Source: Rubrivivax sp.
Lineage (GTDB): Bacteria > Pseudomonadota > Gammaproteobacteria > Burkholderiales > Burkholderiaceae_C
Direction of reading: 5' to 3'
Assembly: GCA_020248915.1 (NCBI GenBank)
Contig: JADCGP010000017.1
Span: 1-64,000 of the forward strand
DNA: 64,000 nt
The notes beneath the pieces were generated by a model that saw only the letters and a program-made list of their open reading frames with translations, was not told where the DNA came from and made no database searches. Below are positions 60,125 to 64,000 of this stretch, in pieces; the first letter of the stretch is position 1, and each line of letters opens with the position of its first letter. The translations under genes and the position numbers were made by a program.

Positions 60125-62461
60125 TCAGTGGTCCTGCGGGTTGCGGCCGGTGTCGGCGCCACCGTCGGACGCCGCCGCGGGCGGCGCGCCGCCGCCCTCG
60201 CCGCCACCCTGGGCCGCATCGCGCGGACCCCGGGCCTCGCGCGGCTCGCGCGGTTCGCGGTCGCGCCGCGGACGATCGCCGCGGTCCCCGCGATCGCCGC
60301 GGTCCCCGCGATCACCACGGTCCCCGCGGTCGCGCCGCGGCGGCCGGTCGTCCTCGACCCAGCCCTCGGGCCTGTCGAGCAGTGCCTTCATGCTGAGCTT
60401 GATGCGGCCCTTCTCGTCGGTCTCGAGCACCTTGACCTTGACGATCTGGCCCTCGGCCAGCACGTCACCGATCTGCTCGATGCGCTCGTGGGCGATCTGG
60501 CTGATGTGCAGCAGGCCGTCCTTGCCCGGCAGGATGTTGACCAGCGCGCCGAAGTCGAACAGCTTGGTGATCGGGCCCTCGTAGACCTTGCCCACCTCGG
60601 CCTCGGCCGTGATGTCGGCGATGCGCTTCATCGCCAGCTCGGCCTTGGCGGCCTCGGTGCTGGCGATCGTGATCGTGCCGTCCTCGGCGATGTCGATCGT
60701 CGTGCCGGTCTCCTCGGTCAGCGCGCGGATGGTCGCGCCGCCCTTGCCGATCACGTCGCGGATCTTCTCCGCGTTGATCTTCATCGTGTACAGGCGCGGG
60801 GCGAACTGGCTGATCTCGGCCTTGGCGCCCCCGACCGCCTCGACCATCCGTCCCAGGATGTGCAGCCGCGCCTCCTTCGCCTGTTCCAGGGCGACCTGCA
60901 TGATCTCCTTGGTGATGCCCTGGATCTTGATGTCCATCTGCAGCGCGGTGATGCCGCTGGAGGTGCCGGCCACCTTGAAGTCCATGTCGCCGAGGTGGTC
61001 CTCGTCGCCGAGGATGTCGGTCAGCACGGCGAAACGGTTGCCTTCCTTGATCAGGCCCATCGCGATGCCGGCCACGTGCGCCTTCAGCGGCACGCCGGCG
61101 TCCATCAGGCTCAGGCAGCCGCCGCAGACCGAGGCCATCGACGAGCTGCCGTTGCTCTCGGTGATCTCGCTGACGACGCGCAGCGTGTACGGGAACTCCT
61201 CGCGCGGGGGCAGCACGGCCACCAGCGCGCGCTTGGCCAGCCGGCCGTGACCGATCTCGCGCCGCTTGGGGCTGCCGACACGGCCGGTCTCGCCGGTGGC
61301 GAACGGCGGCATGTTGTAGTGCAGCATGAAGCGGTCCTCGAACTCGCCGGCCAGCGCGTCGATGCGCTGCGCGTCGCGTTCGGTGCCGAGCGTGGCCGCC
61401 ACCAGCGCCTGCGTCTCGCCCCGGGTGAAGAGTGCGCTGCCGTGCACACGCGGCAGCAGGCCGGTGCGGATCTCGATCGGGCGCACGGTACGGGTGTCGC
61501 GGCCGTCGATGCGCGGCTCTCCGGAGAGGATCTGGCCGCGCACGATGCGGCTCTCGATCTCGAACAGCAGCCCCTCGACCTTGACGCCGTCGAAGTCCAC
61601 GCCGTCGGCCTTCAACGCGGACATCACGTCGGCGTAGGCCTCGCGGCAGGCCTGCGTGCGGGCCTGCTTGCTGCGGATCTGGTACGCCGCGCGCAGCTTC
61701 TCCTCGCCGAGCGCGGTGACGCGGGCGATGAAGGCCTCGTCCTTGGCCGGCGCGGTCCACTGCCACTGCGGCTTGCCCGCCTCGCGCACAAGCTCGTCGA
61801 TCGCGGCGATCGCCACCTTGCCCATGTCGTGGCCATAGACGACCGCGCCGAGCATGATCTCCTCGGACAGCTGCTGCGCCTCGCTCTCGACCATCAGCAC
61901 GGCGGCCTCCGTCCCGGCGACGACGAGGTCGAGCTGGCTGTTGGCGAGCTCGCCCTTGCCCGGGTTCAGCACGTACTGGCCGTTGACGTAGCCGACGCGC
62001 GCCGCGCCGATCGGGCCGTTGAACGGGATGCCGCTGACGGCCAGCGCGGCGCTGGAGCCGATCATCGCCGCGATGTCGGCCTGGACCTCGGGGTTCAGGC
62101 TCAGCACGTGCACGACGACCTGGACCTCGTTGAAGAAGCCGTCCGGGAACAGCGGCCGGATCGGGCGGTCGATCAGGCGGCTGGTCAGCGTCTCGAGCTC
62201 GCTCGGGCGGCCCTCGCGCTTGAAGAAGCTGCCCGGGATCTTGCCGGCCGCGTAGGTCTTCTCGATGTAGTCGACGGTGAGGGGGAAGAAGTCCTGCCCG
62301 GGCTTGGCCTCTGTGCGGGCCACCACGGTGGCCAGCACCACGGTGCCCTCGATGTCGACCAGCACGGCGCCGGTGGACTGGCGGGCGATCTCGCCGGTCT
62401 CCAGCGTGACCTGGTGCGGCCCCCACTGGAAGGTCTTGGTGACCTTGTTGAACATGCTCAT
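60125..62461 (-). CDS. pnp: polyribonucleotide nucleotidyltransferase
   Basis: 778 residues from ATG 62461; ATG 62455 would also serve. Phosphorolytic 3' to 5' RNA decay. Two RNase PH domains, with [11 protein letters not shown] and [16 protein letters not shown] domain with [16 protein letters not shown]1 domain with [18 protein letters not shown]. The C-terminus carries an unusual Arg-Gly-Asp repeat tail (six RGD units) and then Glu/Arg and Gly/Ala stretches. Preceded by rpsO as in E. coli. Confidence 0.97.
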   Translation of the reverse strand: MSMFNKVTKTFQWGPHQVTLETGEIARQSTGAVLVDIEGTVVLATVVARTEAKPGQDFFPLTVDYIEKTYAAGKIPGSFFKREGRPSELETLTSRLIDRPIRPLFPDGFFNEVQVVVHVLSLNPEVQADIAAMIGSSAALAVSGIPFNGPIGAARVGYVNGQYVLNPGKGELANSQLDLVVAGTEAAVLMVESEAQQLSEEIMLGAVVYGHDMGKVAIAAIDELVREAGKPQWQWTAPAKDEAFIARVTALGEEKLRAAYQIRSKQARTQACREAYADVMSALKADGVDFDGVKVEGLLFEIESRIVRGQILSGEPRIDGRDTRTVRPIEIRTGLLPRVHGSALFTRGETQALVAATLGTERDAQRIDALAGEFEDRFMLHYNMPPFATGETGRVGSPKRREIGHGRLAKRALVAVLPPREEFPYTLRVVSEITESNGSSSMASVCGGCLSLMDAGVPLKAHVAGIAMGLIKEGNRFAVLTDILGDEDHLGDMDFKVAGTSSGITALQMDIKIQGITKEIMQVALEQAKEARLHILGRMVEAVGGAKAEISQFAPRLYTMKINAEKIRDVIGKGGATIRALTEETGTTIDIAEDGTITIASTEAAKAELAMKRIADITAEAEVGKVYEGPITKLFDFGALVNILPGKDGLLHISQIAHERIEQIGDVLAEGQIVKVKVLETDEKGRIKLSMKALLDRPEGWVEDDRPPRRDRGDRGDRGDRGDRGDRGDRPRRDREPREPREARGPRDAAQGGGEGGGAPPAAASDGGADTGRNPQDH
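60274..60327. repeat. 18-bp tandem repeat in the pnp tail
   Basis: Three copies of GATCGCCGCGGTCCCCGC (third with two changes) code on the minus strand for Arg-Gly-Asp units of PNPase. Copy number can change without frame loss. Confidence 0.8.
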
Positions 62462-62498
62462 GCGTGCAGCTCCTGGTGTGCTGGGATGCGCGCGATGC

Positions 62499-62537
62499 CA
62501 TTCCAGCGTGGCCCCGGGCAGGGGACTCGTTGGAATG
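62499..62537 (-). promoter_or_regulatory. rpsO-pnp intergenic hairpin, possible RNase III site
   Basis: CATTCCA (62499-62505) pairs with TGGAATG (62531-62537), and inside CCCC pairs with GGGG (62512-62515, 62521-62524). In E. coli a hairpin at this place is cut by RNase III and lets PNPase control its own mRNA. The position matches, but conservation is inferred. Confidence 0.45.
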
Positions 62538-62613
62538 ACACGGCTGCGTGCAACCCGGTTTCGGTGGAAGGGGTGCCGGGACGGCCCACGGACCGCCCCG
62601 GGCGGGGTGCGAC

Positions 62614-62883
62614 CTACTTGCGCAGGCCGAGCTTGCTGATCAGCGCCGTATAGCGCTCGGCGTCCTTGTCCTTCAGGTAGGCCAGCAGCCGCTTGCGCTG
62701 GTTGACCAGCTTCAGCAGGCCGCGGCGGCCATGGTGGTCCTTCAGGTGCTGCTTGAAGTGCGGGGTCAGCTCGTTGATCCGCGCGGTGAGCAGCGCGACC
62801 TGCACTTCGGGGCTGCCGGTGTCGGCAGCCGAGCGGGCATTGGCCTTGACGACGTCGGCCTTGGCGGCGGTGGTGAGGGGCAT
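62614..62883 (-). CDS. rpsO: 30S ribosomal protein S15
   Basis: 89 residues. [32 protein letters not shown] and LLAYL are S15 marks. Binds 16S rRNA helix 22. Upstream of pnp. Confidence 0.98.
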   Translation of the reverse strand: MPLTTAAKADVVKANARSAADTGSPEVQVALLTARINELTPHFKQHLKDHHGRRGLLKLVNQRKRLLAYLKDKDAERYTALISKLGLRK

Positions 62884-63047
62884 CGGACGATTTCCTGGGC
62901 GGGGGCGGGCGGAAACCGTTGCGCCGCGCGGTGCCGGAGGCACGTCGCGACGGCGGGCGGGTTTCCGTACGGACTTGCGGCCACCAGTGAAACCGACCGG
63001 TGCCGTGCTGGGCTCCCCGGGCCTGTTCGACCCGGGAAACCGCCGGA

Positions 63048-64000
63048 TTATGCCAGAGCCGGCCGCCCGGCTTCGGCCAGCGGCCAGCGCGGCAGCACGT
63101 CGAAGGCCTGCGGCCGCTGCGGCCGCTCCAGGCCCGCCTGCACCCGCAGCGCGGCCGCCAGCGCGATCATGGCGCCGTTGTCGGTGCACAGGGCCAGCGG
63201 CGGGTAGTGCACGCCCGCCTGCATCCGGGCCGCGCCGGCGTCGAGGGCGGCTCGCAGCTTCAGGTTGGCGCCCACGCCGCCGGCCACGACGAGCGTGCGC
63301 AGGCCGGTCTGGCGCAGTGCCCGCAGCGCCTTGGCCACCAGCACCTCCACGATGGCGGCCTCGGTCGAAGCGGCCAGGTCGGCCCGCGCCTGGACGTCGG
63401 GCTCGGGCCCGAGCCGGCGCAGCTGGGTCGCGACGGCCGTCTTCAGCCCGGCGAACGAGAAGTCGAGACCGGCGCCGTGGCTGCCGTGCAGCAGCGGCCG
63501 CGGCAGCGCGAAGGCCCCCGGGTCGCCCGACTGCGCCAGCCGCGCCAGCGCAGGGCCGCCCGGGTAGCCCAGGCCGAGCAGCTTGGCGCTCTTGTCGAAG
63601 GCCTCGCCGGCGGCATCGTCGATGGTCTCCCCGAGCAGCTCGTAGTGGCCGATGCCCTCCACCCGCATCAGCTGCGTGTGCCCGCCCGACACCAGCAGCG
63701 CCACGAAGGGAAAGCTCGGCGCCGGTGCAGCGAGAAAAGGCGACAGCAGGTGCCCCTCGAGGTGATGGACGCCGAGCGCCGGCCGGCCCAGTGCCGCCGC
63801 CAGCGCTGCGGCGACGCCCGCGCCGACCAGCAGCGCCCCGGCGAGTCCGGGGCCGCGGGTGTAGGCCACCAGGTCGATGTCGTGCACCCCGCAGCCGGCG
63901 CGTTCGAGCACCTGCCGCGCCAGCGGCAGCACGCGCCGGATGTGGTCGCGCGAGGCGAGCTCGGGCACGACACCGCCGTAGGCCTCGTGCATCGCGGCCT
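63048..64000 (-). CDS. tsaD: tRNA threonylcarbamoyladenosine synthase subunit TsaD (partial)
   Basis: At least 314 residues; the N-terminus, about 25-35 residues, lies beyond the window end. With TsaB and TsaE it puts the t6A modification on tRNAs. Seen: [19 protein letters not shown] in part (metal-binding His of the HxxxH-like region), [28 protein letters not shown] and CTDNGAMIA, all conserved. The remainder of the motif and the start are missing only because of the window edge. 164 bases before rpsO. Confidence 0.95.
   Translation of the reverse strand, partial: AAMHEAYGGVVPELASRDHIRRVLPLARQVLERAGCGVHDIDLVAYTRGPGLAGALLVGAGVAAALAAALGRPALGVHHLEGHLLSPFLAAPAPSFPFVALLVSGGHTQLMRVEGIGHYELLGETIDDAAGEAFDKSAKLLGLGYPGGPALARLAQSGDPGAFALPRPLLHGSHGAGLDFSFAGLKTAVATQLRRLGPEPDVQARADLAASTEAAIVEVLVAKALRALRQTGLRTLVVAGGVGANLKLRAALDAGAARMQAGVHYPPLALCTDNGAMIALAAALRVQAGLERPQRPQAFDVLPRWPLAEAGRPALA

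Overview
The window is a GC-rich bacterial chromosome segment with tightly packed genes. The nuoA-to-nuoN order, the block tsaD/rpsO/pnp/quinone reductase/tpiA/secG/tRNA-Leu/nuoA, a short 67-residue RpoZ, and a NuoG of the mitochondrial type without the N7 cysteine set together suggest a betaproteobacterium of the Burkholderiales (Rubrivivax/Leptothrix/Methylibium-like). That placement is inference from gene content and order; no marker search was run.

Region 1 (about 1-13,800) is an accessory defence island. After a small membrane protein and a regulatory gap comes a TacA/TacT-type toxin-antitoxin pair. It is followed almost without spacing by type I restriction-modification genes hsdR, hsdM and hsdS, then a PtuA-like ATPase, a PtuB-like HNH protein, and a PD-(D/E)XK (NucS-like) protein with a DUF5655-like C-terminus. 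From hsdM onward each start overlaps the previous stop, which implies one translationally coupled operon. A second unit, an AAA ATPase overlapping a PIN-domain ribonuclease, ends the island. This compound locus is the most interesting part of the window: a restriction system fused to a Septu-like ATPase/nuclease pair plus a further nuclease, followed by an ATPase-PIN pair that I cannot name as a described system.

Region 2 (13,778-22,034) holds a Crp-type regulator divergent from a small protein and a trypsin-like protease, then an altronate/galactarate dehydratase. After these comes the housekeeping set gmk, rpoZ and spoT, convergent with greB.

Region 3 (22,383-34,589) is rich in signalling genes: a membrane sensor-like protein with no output domain, a PAS-GGDEF-EAL protein, two methyl-accepting chemotaxis proteins, a GGEEF diguanylate cyclase and a CBS protein. 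They surround a coupled aroC-MFS pair.

Region 4 (34,721-42,662) is metabolic and mixed: a MetY-type sulfhydrylase, an alpha/beta hydrolase, a DUF962 protein, a luciferase-like monooxygenase coupled to a YihY protein, DUF2069, a D-2-hydroxyacid dehydrogenase-like flavoprotein, and DUF1178 and NUDIX genes. The last two lie at the end of the nuo operon.

Region 5 (42,667-57,470, minus strand) is the complete 14-gene complex I operon, nuoA to nuoN. Region 6 (57,564-64,000, minus strand) contains a clear terminator, tRNA-Leu(GAG), secG, tpiA, a quinone oxidoreductase, pnp, rpsO and a tsaD gene cut by the window end. No CRISPR array, rRNA, insertion sequence or intact integrase was seen.
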